A stretch of DNA of 64,000 nucleotides from Lentzea alba (GTDB lineage: Bacteria > Actinomycetota > Actinomycetes > Mycobacteriales > Pseudonocardiaceae): contig NZ_JAAMPJ010000006.1 in assembly GCF_011067745.1 (NCBI RefSeq), positions 349,019-413,018 on the forward strand. The letters run 5' to 3'. This document shows, piece by piece, positions 16,623 to 24,959 of the stretch; the stretch's first letter is position 1; every line of letters begins with the position of its first letter. Under the pieces are notes generated by a model, which saw nothing but the letters and a program-made list of their open reading frames with translations, made no database searches and had not been told where the DNA came from. The translations under genes and the position numbers were made by a program.

Positions 16623-17819
16623 ATGTCGTCCCCTGAGCAATGGACGCACCCTGAGCCGGACGCAGCGCCGGCCGCCACTGCCGCAAAACCGACAGCGGAA
16701 CAGGTGATCGCAGGCTTGCGAGCGACAGACGAGGGCGGCGCCGACCTGGTGCAGCTCCTCACCCCCGAGGGTGAGCGCGTCACGCATCCCGACTTCGACA
16801 TCGACATCACGCCGGAGGAACTGCGCGGCCTGTACCGCGACATGGTCCTGATCCGCCGGGTCGACCGCGAGGCGAACGCGTTGCAGCGCAAGGGCCAGCT
16901 CGGCATCTGGGTGCCGCTGCTCGGCCAGGAGGCGGCGCAGATCGGCGCCGGCCGCGCGATGCGTGAGACCGACATGGCTTTCCCGAGCTACCGCGAGCAC
17001 GGCATCGCGTGGACCCGCGGGATCAACCCGACGGAGCTGCTCGGCATCTTCCGCGGCACCGACCAGGGCACGTGGGACCCGGTCGAGAAGCGCTTCCACC
17101 CGTACACGATCGTCATCGGCAACCAGGTCCTCAACGCGGCCGGGTACGCGATGGGCCAGAAGTTCGACGGCAAGGTCGGCGACGACGAGGGAGAAGCCAC
17201 CATGTGCTTCTTCGGCGACGGCGCGACCTCCCAGGGCGACGTGCACGAGGGCTTCGTGTGGGCGGCTGTCTACGACGCGCCGCTCGTCTTCTTCTGCCAG
17301 AACAACCAGTGGGCCATCTCCGAGCCCACCGAACGCCAGTCGCGCCTGCCGCTGTACCAGCGCGCCCGCGGCTACGGCTTCCCCGGCATCCGGGTCGACG
17401 GCAACGACGTCCTCGCGACGCTGGCCGTCACCAAGTGGGCGCTGGACGAGTGCCGCCACGGCAACGGACCGATCCTGATCGAGGCGTTCACCTACCGGAT
17501 GGACGCGCACACCACCTCCGACGACCCGACGCGCTACCGGCTGTCGGACGAGCTGGAGATGTGGAAGCTCAAGGACCCGATCGAGCGGGTCAAGGTCTAC
17601 CTGGTCCGCCAGCAGTGGGCCGACAGCGAGTTCTTCGAGAGCGTCGAGGCGGACGCCGACAAGCTGGGCGAGGAGCTGCGGGAGTTCTGCACGAACATGC
17701 CCGATCCGCCCGCTGAACGGATCTTCAGCAACGTGTACGCCGAGGGGAACCCCGTCCTCGAAGCGCAGCGCGATGAGTTCCTCGACTACGTCTCGGGTTT
17801 TGCTGGAGGTGAGCACTGA
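16623..17819 (+). CDS. bkdA: Branched-chain 2-oxoacid dehydrogenase E1 alpha
   Basis: The 398-residue protein is a thiamine-diphosphate E1 alpha subunit. The ThDP motif runs from GDGATSQGDVHEG to QNNQWAIS (about residues 198-232), and the phosphorylation-loop region YRMDAHTTSDDPTRYR is present. The N-terminal 60 residues, rich in Ala and Pro, extend beyond the usual family core. With E1 beta and E2 it decarboxylates the 2-oxoacids from Val, Leu and Ile to acyl-CoAs that feed fatty-acid priming. A separate alpha/beta E1 and the order E1a-E1b-E2 fit bkd rather than aceE. An AGAGGAGAAG site lies before the ATG. The stop overlaps the next start as TGATG. Confidence 0.92.
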   Translation: MSSPEQWTHPEPDAAPAATAAKPTAEQVIAGLRATDEGGADLVQLLTPEGERVTHPDFDIDITPEELRGLYRDMVLIRRVDREANALQRKGQLGIWVPLLGQEAAQIGAGRAMRETDMAFPSYREHGIAWTRGINPTELLGIFRGTDQGTWDPVEKRFHPYTIVIGNQVLNAAGYAMGQKFDGKVGDDEGEATMCFFGDGATSQGDVHEGFVWAAVYDAPLVFFCQNNQWAISEPTERQSRLPLYQRARGYGFPGIRVDGNDVLATLAVTKWALDECRHGNGPILIEAFTYRMDAHTTSDDPTRYRLSDELEMWKLKDPIERVKVYLVRQQWADSEFFESVEADADKLGEELREFCTNMPDPPAERIFSNVYAEGNPVLEAQRDEFLDYVSGFAGGEH

Positions 17820-18844
17820 TGGCTGCTCCGACGATGGATCGTTCGACCGCCGCGGCTCCGGCGACCCCGGTGCAGACGCTCACGATCTCCAAGGCGCTCA
17901 ACATGGGCCTGCGGGCGGCCATGGAGGCCAACCCCAAGGTCATCATGATGGGCGAGGACATCGGCAAGCTCGGCGGTGTCTTCCGAATCACCGACGGTCT
18001 CCAGAAGGACTTCGGTGAGCAGCGTGTGCTGGACACGCCGCTCGCGGAGTCCGGCATCATCGGCACCGCCGTGGGCCTCGCGATCCGCGGCTACCGCCCG
18101 GTGTGCGAGATCCAGTTCGACGGCTTCATCTTCCCCGGCTTCGACCAGATCGTGTCGCAGGTCGCGAAGCTGCACTACCGCACGCAGGGCAAGATCAAGA
18201 TGCCCATCGTGATCCGCGTGCCGTTCGGTGGCGGCATCGGTGCCGTCGAGCACCACTCGGAGTCGCCCGAGTCGTACTTCGCGCACACCGCCGGCCTCAA
18301 GGTCGTCTCGTGCTCGAACCCGGCCGACGCGTACTGGATGATCCAGCAGGCGATCGACTGCGACGACCCGGTGCTGTTCTTCGAGCCCAAGCGCCGTTAC
18401 TACGAGAAGGGCGAGGTCGACACCACGGCCCAGCCCGGCCCGCTGTTCCAGTCGCGGGTGCTGCGTTCCGGCACGGACGCCACGTTGGTCGCGTACGGCC
18501 CGATGGTCCGCACGGCTTTGGACGCTGCGGGTGCGGCCGCCGAGGACGGCACGTCGCTGGAGGTCATCGACCTGCGCACGCTGTCGCCGCTGGACCTCGC
18601 GCCCGTGTTCGAGTCGGTGCGCCGCACCGGCCGGCTGGTCGTCGTGTCCGAGGCGCCGTCCGAGTCCTCGATCGCCAGCGAGATTGCAGCCAAGGTCCAG
18701 CAGGAGTGCTTCTACTCCTTGCAGGCGCCGGTGCTGCGGGTGACCGGTTTCGACACCCCGTACCCGCCGTCGAAGCTCGAGGAGGAGTTCCTCCCCGACC
18801 TCGACCGGGTGCTGCACGCCGTCGACCGCTCTCTCGCCTGGTAA
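17819..18844 (+). CDS. bkdB: Branched-chain 2-oxoacid dehydrogenase E1 beta
   Basis: The 341-residue protein is a complete transketolase-type E1 beta subunit. Family strings include MMGEDIGKLGGVFR, the Glu that activates ThDP in this region, LAESGIIGTAVGLA, and VRVPFGGGIGAVEHHSESPE-type positions near 135-150. The C-terminal swivel domain ends with TGFDTPYPPSKLEEEFLP, usual in BCKDH beta subunits. It is translationally coupled to E1 alpha by a one-base overlap and lies 14 bases before E2, so the three proteins are made together. Confidence 0.93.
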   Translation: MAAPTMDRSTAAAPATPVQTLTISKALNMGLRAAMEANPKVIMMGEDIGKLGGVFRITDGLQKDFGEQRVLDTPLAESGIIGTAVGLAIRGYRPVCEIQFDGFIFPGFDQIVSQVAKLHYRTQGKIKMPIVIRVPFGGGIGAVEHHSESPESYFAHTAGLKVVSCSNPADAYWMIQQAIDCDDPVLFFEPKRRYYEKGEVDTTAQPGPLFQSRVLRSGTDATLVAYGPMVRTALDAAGAAAEDGTSLEVIDLRTLSPLDLAPVFESVRRTGRLVVVSEAPSESSIASEIAAKVQQECFYSLQAPVLRVTGFDTPYPPSKLEEEFLPDLDRVLHAVDRSLAW

Positions 18845-18858
18845 GGGGAACAACGGAA

Positions 18859-20235
18859 ATGCCGCAGTACAAGCAATTCCCCCTGCCCGACACGGCAGAG
18901 GGGCTGACCGAGGCAGACATCCTGACCTGGCACGTCAAGCCGGGTGACACCGTCACGGTCAACCAGATCATCGTCGAGATCGAGACGGCCAAGGCCGCCG
19001 TCGAGCTGCCGTGCCCGTGGGCCGGCGTCGTGACCGAGCTGCTCGCGGAGCCCGGCCAGACCGTCGAGGTCGGCGTCCCGATCATCACGATCGACACCGA
19101 CCCCGGTGGCGCGGCCGCACCGGTCGCGCCGGCTCCGGCCGCTGCCGAGTCCAACGGCACCTCGTCCGGCAAGATCGGCGAGGAGATGCCGGGCGGGCGC
19201 ATCGCGACGCTCGTCGGCTACGGCCCGAAGTCCGGTGCGGCCAAGCGTCGTGCCCGCAAGGACGCTCCGGCTCCGGCCGCTGCGCCTGCCGCCGTCGTGG
19301 CTCCGCCTGCTCCTGCTCCGGTTGCGGCGCCTGTCACTGCTCCGGCTCCGGTCCAGGCTCCCGGCGGTTACGTGCCGTTGGCCAAGCCGCCGGTCCGCAA
19401 GCTGGCCAAGGACCTCGGCGTAGACCTGCGCGCGCTGACGGGCTCCGGCCCGGACGGCGTGATCACCCGCGAGGACGTCGAAAGCGCCGTCTCCGCCCCC
19501 GCTGCCCCGTCGGCCTTGTCCTTTGTGGACAACGGCTCGCGGGAGCGCCGGGTGCCGATCAAGGGCGTCCGCAAGGCGACCGCGCAGGCGATGGTGGACA
19601 GCGCGTTCACGGCACCGCACGTCACCGAGTTCCTGACGGTCGACGTGACGCCGATGATGGAGCTGCGCGCGCGACTGAAGAACGACCGTGAGTTCCGCGG
19701 CGTGAAGCTGACGCCGCTGGCGTTCTGCGCCAAGGCTTTGGTGCTGGCCGCACGCCGCACACCGGACGTCAACGCGACGTGGGACAGCGCGGCGAACGAG
19801 ATCGTCTACAAGGACTACGTCCACCTGGGCATCGCGGCCGCCACCCCGCGCGGCCTGGTGGTGCCGAAGGTCCGCGACGCCGACCGCATGTCGTTGAAGG
19901 AACTCGCGGTTGCGCTGGACGAGCTCGCCACCGTCGCCAGGGACGGCAAGACCGCCCCGGCCGACATGATGAACGGCACGATCACGATCACCAACGTCGG
20001 CGTCTTCGGCGTCGACACCGGCACGCCGATCCTCAACCCCGGCGAGTCCGCGATCCTCGCGCTGGGCGCGATCCGCGACATGCCGTGGGTGGTAGACGGC
20101 GAGATCAAGATTCGCAAGATCTGCCAGCTCGCGCTGTCGTTCGACCACCGCGTGGTCGACGGCCAGCAGGGCTCGCAGTTCCTGGCCGACGTCGGCGCGC
20201 TGCTGGCCGACCCCGGCTTCGCGATGACCTACTGA
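18859..20235 (+). CDS. bkdC: Branched-chain 2-oxoacid dehydrogenase E2 acyltransferase
   Basis: The 458-residue protein has one lipoyl domain (about residues 1-80, lipoyl Lys45 in IETAKAAVELP). An Ala/Pro-rich linker holds a conserved RIATLVGYGP segment, then comes an E3-binding domain near 171-210 (KPPVRKLAKDLGVDLR). The C-terminal catalytic domain ends in LSFDHRVVDGQQG (active His about 430, Asp about 434). It transfers the acyl group from lipoate to CoA and forms the core of the complex. No E3 gene follows, as is normal when lpd is shared. A strong terminator closes the operon. Confidence 0.93.
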   Translation: MPQYKQFPLPDTAEGLTEADILTWHVKPGDTVTVNQIIVEIETAKAAVELPCPWAGVVTELLAEPGQTVEVGVPIITIDTDPGGAAAPVAPAPAAAESNGTSSGKIGEEMPGGRIATLVGYGPKSGAAKRRARKDAPAPAAAPAAVVAPPAPAPVAAPVTAPAPVQAPGGYVPLAKPPVRKLAKDLGVDLRALTGSGPDGVITREDVESAVSAPAAPSALSFVDNGSRERRVPIKGVRKATAQAMVDSAFTAPHVTEFLTVDVTPMMELRARLKNDREFRGVKLTPLAFCAKALVLAARRTPDVNATWDSAANEIVYKDYVHLGIAAATPRGLVVPKVRDADRMSLKELAVALDELATVARDGKTAPADMMNGTITITNVGVFGVDTGTPILNPGESAILALGAIRDMPWVVDGEIKIRKICQLALSFDHRVVDGQQGSQFLADVGALLADPGFAMTY

Positions 20236-20255
20236 CAGACAGTTCGGTATGCGAG

Positions 20256-20289
20256 GGGCCCGCGGATGTCGATCCGCGGGCCCTTTCTT
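20256..20289 (+). terminator. Rho-independent terminator of the bkd operon
   Basis: A 12-bp perfect stem, GGGCCCGCGGAT with its complement, has a 4-base loop and is followed by TTTCTT. It ends 12 bases before the esterase start, so the esterase must have its own start of transcription or depend on readthrough. Confidence 0.85.
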
Positions 20290-20301
20290 CGACGCCTATG
20301 C

Positions 20302-21807
20302 ATGAACAAGCGACTGTCTTTGTTGATCGCCGCAGCCTTGCTGGCGAGCCCGATCGGTGTGGCACAGGCGGCCGAGCCCGGCCTGGTGCGGACCGACTCC
20401 GGTCCGGTGCGCGGCACCGTTCTCGCTGATCACCAGCTCTACCAGGGAATTCCGTACGCGGCGCCGCCCGTGGGCGAGCTGCGCTGGCGTTCACCGCAAC
20501 CCGTCACGCCGTGGACGACACCCCGTGACGCCACCAAGCCCGGCCCGGCCTGTGCTCAGGCGGACGGCGCCGGTTCGCCGAGCAGCACCGAGGACTGCCT
20601 GTACCTCAACGTCACCACGCCTTCGCGGCACGGGCGAAAGCCGGTCATGGTGTACGTGCACGGCGGCGGCAACAGCTATCTGTCCGGCGCCGGGTTCGGC
20701 ACGAATCGCTTGGCCGTGCAGGGCGACGTGGTGGTCGTGACCATCAACTTCCGGTTGGGCTTCTTCGGTTTCTTCGGGCATCCGGACCTGCCGAACTCGG
20801 GCGCGTACGGCATCGAGGACCAGCAGGCGGCTCTCCGGTGGGTGCAGCGCAACGCCGCCGCGTTCGGCGGGGATCCGCGCAACGTCACCGTTTTCGGCGA
20901 GTCCGGCGGCGCGTTCGACGTGTGTGCGCACGTGACGTCACCGCTGTCGCGAGGGCTGTTCCACAAGGCCATCGCGCAGAGCGGTGGCTGCTCCACGACG
21001 TGGGGCGCCAACGGCGTGATCCACGACAAGCCGGCCGGCGCCCCCTGGATCACGAAGTCCGCGGCCGAGTCCGACGCGGTGGCGATCTCCGCGCAGCTCG
21101 GCTGTTCGGACATCGCGTGCCTGCGTGCGTTGCCTCCCACGGCTTTCACGGCCATCGACCGCGGCGCGACCCCGGTGGTGACCGGCAACCGGGTGCTGCC
21201 GGTGAACCCCGTCGACGCGCTGAGGTCCGGCCGCTTCAACCGCGTCCCGGTGATCTGGGGCAACACCCGTGACGAGGGCAGGCTCACGTCCGCGACCGTG
21301 CCGGAGCCGTTCGACTACCAGGGGCTGCTGGAGCAGGGGTTCGGTGCGGAGAAGGCCGCGAGGATCGCTGCCGAGTACCCGGTGAGCGCGTACGGGAACG
21401 CGAGGCTGGCGTACGGCGCTGTGCTGACTGACGGCGTGTGGGTGTGCAACCAGCTGGCCGATGATCGGCTGCTTTCCCGCTACACGCCGACGTACGGCTA
21501 CGAGTTCGCCGACCGCACCGCGCCGATGGGGTGGTTCAAGAACCTCTTCTCCGAGGGTTTCCCGGCCGGCGCGCCGCACTCGTTCGAGCTCGCCTACTTC
21601 TTCGACATCCCGACCTTCGACCTCAACCCGGCCCAGCAGCGGCTCGCATCCACGATGATCCGCGACTGGACGACGTTCGCCCGCACCGGCAAGCCCGGCT
21701 GGCCGAGGTACTCGACGGGTGACGTCCAGGAGTACTCGCTCGGCCAGATCGGTCAGATCAACGGCCTGACCAGGCACAACTGCTCCTTCTGGAACTCGAT
21801 CGGTTAA
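20302..21807 (+). CDS. Secreted type-B carboxylesterase
   Basis: The 501-residue protein starts MNKRLSLL and has a Sec signal peptide ending near VAQAA (residue 24). It has the family marks EDCLYLNV, HGGGNSYLSG (oxyanion hole) and the nucleophile elbow GESGGAFD (Ser201). The catalytic Glu is probably in NTRDEGRL and the His in GAPHSFELAYFF. It should hydrolyse carboxylic esters outside the cell. The reading frame is open back to 20266, but that start lies inside the bkd terminator, so the ATG at 20302 with the signal peptide is preferred. No strong ribosome site is seen before it. Confidence 0.88.
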   Translation: MNKRLSLLIAAALLASPIGVAQAAEPGLVRTDSGPVRGTVLADHQLYQGIPYAAPPVGELRWRSPQPVTPWTTPRDATKPGPACAQADGAGSPSSTEDCLYLNVTTPSRHGRKPVMVYVHGGGNSYLSGAGFGTNRLAVQGDVVVVTINFRLGFFGFFGHPDLPNSGAYGIEDQQAALRWVQRNAAAFGGDPRNVTVFGESGGAFDVCAHVTSPLSRGLFHKAIAQSGGCSTTWGANGVIHDKPAGAPWITKSAAESDAVAISAQLGCSDIACLRALPPTAFTAIDRGATPVVTGNRVLPVNPVDALRSGRFNRVPVIWGNTRDEGRLTSATVPEPFDYQGLLEQGFGAEKAARIAAEYPVSAYGNARLAYGAVLTDGVWVCNQLADDRLLSRYTPTYGYEFADRTAPMGWFKNLFSEGFPAGAPHSFELAYFFDIPTFDLNPAQQRLASTMIRDWTTFARTGKPGWPRYSTGDVQEYSLGQIGQINGLTRHNCSFWNSIG

Positions 21808-21813
21808 TCGGGT

Positions 21814-21844
21814 TTGACTCTCCAGTCACTGGAGGGTTCAGAGT
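21814..21844 (+). promoter_or_regulatory. MerR-type self-regulated promoter
   Basis: A TTGACT -35 box (21814-21819) and CAGAGT -10 box (21839-21844) are 19 bp apart, the long spacer typical of MerR-controlled promoters. The spacer contains the perfect palindrome CTCCAGTCACTGGAG (21820-21834). The -10 box ends 7 nt before the MerR GTG. Confidence 0.7.
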
Positions 21845-21851
21845 TGTCCCC

Positions 21852-22772
21852 GTGACGCGCTACCAGATCGGCGAGCTGGCCAGGATGACCGGCCTCACCG
21901 TCCGAACCATCCGGTTCTACTCCGACCAGGGCCTCATCCCGCCCACAGCGAGAACGGTCGGCGGTTACCGGACGTACGACGGTGAGGCGGTCGCCAAGCT
22001 CAAGCTCGTCCGCACCCTGCGAGATCTGGGTGTGGACCTGCCGACCGCCGGACGGGTACTCGCCCGCGAGGTGACGGTGACCGACGTGGCGCGTGCTCAT
22101 GCGGATGCGATCGACGCGCAGATGAAGACGTTGCGGCTGCGCCGTGCCGTCTTGCGCGCCGTCGCCAAGGGAGGGGAGATGGAACTGATGAACGAGTTGG
22201 CACGGATGTCGGACGAGGAGCGTCAGCGCATCCTCGACGACTTCTTCGAGGAGGTGTTCGGGCCGTACGAGCTGGATCCCCAGTTCGAGCAGCACATGCG
22301 GTCCGTGCGGGTCGAGCTGCCGGACGACCCGACGACCGAGCAGCTGGAGGCGTGGGTCGAGCTCGCGAAGCTCGTGCAGGACCCGGACTTCCGCGCGGCG
22401 GTCAAGCGGATGTCCCAGCAGCACGAGGAACAGCGCCGCGGTGGCGCGGACATGAGCCCTCCTGGGGACAACCAGATGGAGGCGTTCAACTTCGCGATCG
22501 CTCAGGCCCGTGCGGCTCTCGACGCCGGCATCGCGCCGGGGGCCGCCGAGGCTCGCGAGGTCGTGGACCGCGTGAACGCCAACTGGGCCCAGGCGCTGAA
22601 CCTGCCGAACGACGAACGGCTCGTCGAGCGGTTGCGCGAACTCTCCGACTTCGCGGACCCGCGTGCCGAGCGGTACTGGGTGCTGATCGCGAAGGTCAAC
22701 GGCTGGCCCGCGATGCCGGACCACTCAGCTGAGCGCGCCTGGCTGCGCGAGGCCGGTCAGCCGTTCGGCTAG
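21852..22772 (+). CDS. MerR-family regulator
   Basis: The 306-residue protein has an N-terminal MerR winged helix (about residues 1-70; YQIGELARMTGLTVRTIRFY), a dimerisation coiled coil (about 80-115) and a long helical effector domain of about 190 residues that I do not recognise. No Cys pair for metal sensing is present, so a small organic ligand is more likely. The promoter before it has the 19-bp spacer and palindrome of MerR targets, which indicates autoregulation. The GTG lies 7 nt after the -10 box, so the message should be leaderless. No other target is visible beside it. Confidence 0.88.
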   Translation: MTRYQIGELARMTGLTVRTIRFYSDQGLIPPTARTVGGYRTYDGEAVAKLKLVRTLRDLGVDLPTAGRVLAREVTVTDVARAHADAIDAQMKTLRLRRAVLRAVAKGGEMELMNELARMSDEERQRILDDFFEEVFGPYELDPQFEQHMRSVRVELPDDPTTEQLEAWVELAKLVQDPDFRAAVKRMSQQHEEQRRGGADMSPPGDNQMEAFNFAIAQARAALDAGIAPGAAEAREVVDRVNANWAQALNLPNDERLVERLRELSDFADPRAERYWVLIAKVNGWPAMPDHSAERAWLREAGQPFG

Positions 22773-22844
22773 ATCACTCCGAAGTGCACTGCGGGAACCA
22801 GCTGGGCGCCCAGCTCGTTCCTGTGGCAACGAAGGGGGATTGTC

Positions 22845-23171
22845 ATGTCTGTTCTGTTCGAGATGCTCGGGGGCGTGCTCGCGGAGGCCTTCGGGCCCAG
22901 TGGTGAAGACAACTCGCGGGGCGACGGCGACGTCTTCCTGGACGGCGAATGGCAGGAGGGCGAGCTGTTCTTCGGTCCCACGAAGATCATCTGGGCCGAG
23001 CGCATCGTCTTCAGCGACGCAGAGGGCCGCGTGGAGCAGATCGTCGACCAGGACCCGCCGCACCCGAACTTCGTGGTGCTGCATTTCCGCCGCGCCACCG
23101 ACGTGGTGCTGCTGGCCGTGCACCGCCGCGAGCTCAAGCGCGTGGGCGCTGTCCTGACGCTGCCGCTCTAG
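22845..23171 (+). CDS. Hypothetical small protein
   Basis: The 108-residue soluble protein is acidic in its first half (residues 20-40 rich in D, E and G) and appears beta-rich in the second half. I do not recognise the family. The ATG has GAAGGGGGA upstream, a good ribosome site. Its stop shares the tetranucleotide CTAG with the stop of the convergent membrane-protein gene. The 72-base gap after the MerR gene shows no terminator, so it might be transcribed with MerR. Confidence 0.6.
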   Translation: MSVLFEMLGGVLAEAFGPSGEDNSRGDGDVFLDGEWQEGELFFGPTKIIWAERIVFSDAEGRVEQIVDQDPPHPNFVVLHFRRATDVVLLAVHRRELKRVGAVLTLPL

Positions 23172-23587
23172 TCGGTTTTCTTGATCCTGCGGGCGATTCC
23201 GGCGAACCCGAGCACAGCACCGGCGAACGCGACGCTGAACCCGGCCCACACGCGCTGGATCGCCGCCTCGCCGCCGGTCTCCACGCTGCCCGTCACCAGG
23301 CCCAGAACCGCGATGAGCCAGCCGCCGTAGAACGCGACCGCGGCCAGCGCGATCGCCCACTTCGGCAAGGTCTCGCGCAGCAGCCGCAGCGCCGAAGACC
23401 CGTCGACGCTGAACCCGCCGCCGGTCTGCACCAGCAACATCACCAGCAGCGCCACCCCGGCCAGCACCAGCACGAGGTTGGCCTGCGCGGCCAACAGCGC
23501 GGCACCGGTCACCGCACCCGTCACGACGACGATCGCGTCGATCACGATGACCACGACGGCAGCCCACTGCAGCGGCAAGAGCTTCAC
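23168..23587 (-). CDS. Small four-helix membrane protein
   Basis: The 139-residue protein has four predicted membrane helices (about residues 7-28, 33-53, 73-100 and 115-132) and a basic C-terminal end RRIKKTD. No family is recognised. Two GTG codons stand in tandem; the second, 23587, lies 6 nt after a TATCCT -10 box (23594-23599) and is preferred as a leaderless start. Confidence 0.6.
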   Translation of the reverse strand: MKLLPLQWAAVVVIVIDAIVVVTGAVTGAALLAAQANLVLVLAGVALLVMLLVQTGGGFSVDGSSALRLLRETLPKWAIALAAVAFYGGWLIAVLGLVTGSVETGGEAAIQRVWAGFSVAFAGAVLGFAGIARRIKKTD

Positions 23588-23593
23588 CACCGG

Positions 23594-23599
23594 AGGATA
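23594..23599 (-). promoter_or_regulatory. -10 box of the four-helix membrane protein
   Basis: TATCCT on the minus strand ends 6 nt before the second GTG of a GTGGTG pair. Confidence 0.4.
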
Positions 23600-23681
23600 A
23601 GTCCACCAGGACGTTTACCGTCCCATAACCGCAAAACGCGATGTTGTGACCGGCCCGCCGGCTCAGGGGTACGGCGGGCCA

Positions 23682-24410
23682 TCACTTCAAACCATTCACG
23701 ACGTTCCGCAGCTCGGCTTCCTTGCGGTACAACGTCGGCACCGCCTTGGTGACCTTCGCCAGCAACACCGTCTGATCGACCGGCGCCACCGCGTCCCACG
23801 TCAGCCCGCCGGGCTTGGCCAGCTGGTCCACCAGCCCGATCGCGGTCTTGGCCGTGTCCGCCGCCACCGTCAACTCGGTCTTGCTCGCCTTCAACGGCTG
23901 CGCCTCGACCACCGCCGCGGCCTCGGTGATCACCTTGACCTGCCCCGGCAACGTGCACGGCACCTCCGGCGAGTGCAAGCCCTTCAGCTGCTGGGCCGCC
24001 TCGGCGTTCGCCGTCTTGGCCTGGCTGAGAAAGCGCGTCCCGTTCACCGTGGGCACCGCCAGCCCGGCCGCGATCAGCTCGGCGTTGACCAGCTTCCCGT
24101 CCTGTGTGGACAGAGCGGCCAACTGTCCTTCCTTCACGACGGTGACCGCCGTTCCTTCCGGCAGCAACTCCCTGAGCCGCTTCGTGGACTCCTCGTGCAG
24201 ACACTCGCCCGCAGCGGGCGCGGCAACGTTCACCAGCTTGATCAGGCCGACGCGACCACCCTCGCGCACCTCGACCGTCTCCGCGTCGACCACGCGCACG
24301 ACCTGGCTCACCACCACCGGTTTCGGACGCTCCACGACCGTCACGACGTAGGCACTGCTCGCGGCACCGGCCAGGACCGCGGCAGCCATCACGAACACAT
24401 TCGGGAGCAT
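23682..24410 (-). CDS. Membrane-anchored degenerate staphylococcal-nuclease-like protein
   Basis: The 242-residue protein has one N-terminal hydrophobic segment (residues 3-24). The domain of about 35-130 follows the thermonuclease fold: VVDAETVEV, then IKLVNVAAPAAGEC where the family has the R35...D40-T-P-E43 strand, and DGKLVNAELIAAGLA for the later helix. Against that motif the catalytic Arg35 is Lys, and Asp40 and Glu43 are Ala. The loop with Arg87 is not conserved either. It is therefore probably inactive as a nuclease. The remaining 100 residues are helical. An ATG with GGGGGA six bases upstream is the start, one codon after a GTG. Confidence 0.55.
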   Translation of the reverse strand: MLPNVFVMAAAVLAGAASSAYVVTVVERPKPVVVSQVVRVVDAETVEVREGGRVGLIKLVNVAAPAAGECLHEESTKRLRELLPEGTAVTVVKEGQLAALSTQDGKLVNAELIAAGLAVPTVNGTRFLSQAKTANAEAAQQLKGLHSPEVPCTLPGQVKVITEAAAVVEAQPLKASKTELTVAADTAKTAIGLVDQLAKPGGLTWDAVAPVDQTVLLAKVTKAVPTLYRKEAELRNVVNGLK

Positions 24411-24511
24411 CACGATTCCCCCTCACGCCGATCTACTGGGCTGATCGGAGCAGCGGGACAGGGCGTTACTGCACGCGTTCGACGATTTACCGTCGGCTAA
24501 CCAACGCGACC

Positions 24512-24517
24512 TAGGTT
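24512..24517 (+). promoter_or_regulatory. -10 box of the small secreted protein gene
   Basis: TAGGTT ends 7 nt before the GTG at 24525 and predicts a leaderless mRNA. Confidence 0.45.
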
Positions 24518-24524
24518 CACGTCC

Positions 24525-24920
24525 GTGCTGATCAAATTGGGAATCGTCACGACCGGCGTGGCCCTGCTCCTCGGGGGAACAGCGCAAGCAGCAGTACCGA
24601 CCCCGCCGAGCTGCCCGAGCGCGGTGCAGATCGGCTCGACCGGTGTCATCAAGCGCGGCACCGAGCTGATGGCCACCATCACCCAGTTCGAAGGCTGCGG
24701 TGGCAAGTACGGCCACGTCCGCGTGGAGGGCGTGAACCTGTTCCGCGCGTCGATCCGCCTCGTCGGCGGAGGCTCGTTCACCCCGCCGACCCAGGGCGCA
24801 CGGGGCCAGCGCGACGTGTGGACGTTCAGCAAGGCGCTGAACGACAAGTGCACGGCGGCCGAGGCCACCATGCAGATCGGCGAGGAAGCGCTGAAGGGGC
24901 GCAGCGGCTCGTCCTGCTGA
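24525..24920 (+). CDS. Small secreted protein of unknown function
   Basis: The 131-residue protein has a Sec signal peptide (residues 1-22, ending TAQA). The mature part is beta-rich and has four Cys, including SCPS, EGCGG, DKC and the terminal SSC, so two disulfides are possible. No family is recognised. It is divergent from the nuclease-like gene. A strong GC hairpin follows its stop. Confidence 0.65.
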   Translation: MLIKLGIVTTGVALLLGGTAQAAVPTPPSCPSAVQIGSTGVIKRGTELMATITQFEGCGGKYGHVRVEGVNLFRASIRLVGGGSFTPPTQGARGQRDVWTFSKALNDKCTAAEATMQIGEEALKGRSGSSC

Positions 24921-24926
24921 ACGAAC

Positions 24927-24951
24927 GGGCCGGGGCACGAAGCCCCGGCCC
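24927..24951. terminator. GC-rich hairpin between convergent genes
   Basis: A 10-bp perfect stem GGGCCGGGGC with a 5-base loop stands between the secreted protein and the acyl-CoA dehydrogenase. There is no T-run, so termination strength is uncertain, but it could serve both strands. Confidence 0.6.
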
Positions 24952-24959
24952 GCCAGACG

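Noticed and set aside
20266-20301. An earlier ATG for the carboxylesterase
   Set aside because: It lies in the stem of the bkd terminator, and the ATG at 20302 is directly followed by a proper signal peptide.
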